A stretch of 64,000 bases of DNA from AP-15 sp963845735. GTDB taxonomy: Bacteria; Pseudomonadota; Alphaproteobacteria; ATCC43930; CGMCC-115725. The stretch covers positions 62,001-126,000 of the forward strand of contig CAWJTR010000015.1 of the NCBI GenBank assembly GCA_963845735.1, given 5' to 3'. The notes below the pieces were generated by a model. The model saw only the letters and a list, made by a program, of their open reading frames with translations, searched no databases and had not been told where the DNA came from. The translations under genes were made by a program, and so were the position numbers. Every line of letters begins with the position of its first letter. The first letter of the stretch is position 1. Of the stretch, positions 63,501-64,000 are shown piece after piece.

Positions 63501-64000
63501 GGCTAGCCAAGGATCGCGACGACGAGCGCGCGATCCTCGAGCGCAGCTTTGCCGCCCGGCTCAAGGAATTGATGCTGGGTCAGATCGCCGTCGGTGGTCC
63601 TAGGGGGATGAAATCGGGGACCGAGCTCACCGAAGCGGTGCTGGCCGAGCATGCGCCGGCGCTGTGGAAGCAGATTTCGATTCGCGACGACGCCCGGATG
63701 GCCGACATCGAAGCGCTGAAAAAGCAGATGGAGGATGCCGTCGCCGAACTCACCGCTCGCTTTGAGAACAAGGTCGAGAAGTTGCAGCGTGGCGACGAGC
63801 TGCCGCCCGGCGTGATGAAGATGGTCAAGGCCTTCGTCGCCGTAAAGCGCAAGCTGCAGCCCGGGGACAAGATGGCCGGCCGTCACGGCAACAAGGGCGT
63901 GATCTCGCGCATCATGCCGTGCGAGGACATGCCTTATCTCGAGGACGGCACCCCGGTCGATATCGTCCTTAATCCGCTCGGCGTCCCGAGCCGGATGAAT
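60543..64000 (+). CDS. rpoB: DNA-directed RNA polymerase subunit beta, frameshifted, cut by window end
   Basis: Begins MAISLTGKRRIRKSFGRVPE and carries the beta-subunit landmarks: RDIKEQDVYMGDMPLMTKNG and [20 protein letters not shown]. The rifampicin region follows: [40 protein letters not shown] and [20 protein letters not shown]. Then come NTCITQRPLVNVGDQVGAGD, MPWNGYNFEDSILISERIV and KMAGRHGNKGVISRI (catalytic-centre region). Frame changes are needed near 62051 (extra T in CTGCTTGCG) and 62779 (extra C). Both restore conserved sequence exactly, so sequencing errors are likely. The rifampicin-binding residues S/Q/H in [10 protein letters not shown] and [10 protein letters not shown] look wild type. 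The gene runs off the window. Confidence 0.95.

Overview
The window is GC-rich chromosomal DNA from an alphaproteobacterium. The main evidence is gene order: a yajC-secD-secF-Mth938 block divergent from a DUF815 ATPase, a serS-pcm-LysM/M23 lipoprotein block, and tRNA-Tyr/tRNA-Gly/tuf/tRNA-Trp/secE/nusG/rplKAJL/rpoB. A Rhodospirillales-like bacterium fits, but I cannot place it further from sequence alone.

Layout. 0.4-4.5 kb: crotonase-family protein, NDUFAF6-like squalene/phytoene synthase homologue, Fe superoxide dismutase, polytopic membrane protein. 4.7-10.9 kb: small conserved and exported proteins, the Sec accessory operon, DUF815 ATPase. 10.9-18.8 kb: NlpD-like lipoprotein, pcm, serS, acyl-CoA ligase, gltX, gltA. 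18.8-31.9 kb: a catabolic region with a LigB-like dioxygenase homologue, an Asp/Glu racemase-superfamily protein, an HD-domain protein with an oxygenase-like ligand pattern, a VOC protein, a HiPIP, a Rieske oxygenase, a branched-chain-type substrate-binding protein and three amidohydrolases. It is interrupted by a complete IS5-family element (26829-28042) with a TTAG target duplication. 32-33.6 kb: SH3 protein and universal stress protein. 33.7-48.5 kb: a surface-polysaccharide region with flippase, glycosyltransferases, methyltransferases, UDP-galactopyranose mutase, sulfotransferase, two asparagine-synthetase-type proteins and a deacetylase. 48.6-64 kb: rlmB and the tuf-to-rpoB translation/transcription cluster. 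A decayed phage-like element sits inside the tRNA-Trp gene (44-bp direct repeats at 51150 and 57114).

Two points shape interpretation. First, many genes are interrupted by single-base indels, nearly all +1. These include essential ones (gltA, tuf, rpoB). Several share the same local context, so most are probably sequencing or assembly errors, and I annotate those genes as single frameshifted CDSs. Second, the catabolic region pairs a Rieske oxygenase directly with a HiPIP and a VOC protein, close to a cysteine-free racemase-family protein and an HD protein carrying the H...HD...H...H...D set of diiron oxygenases. This is the best candidate for an undescribed pathway here.
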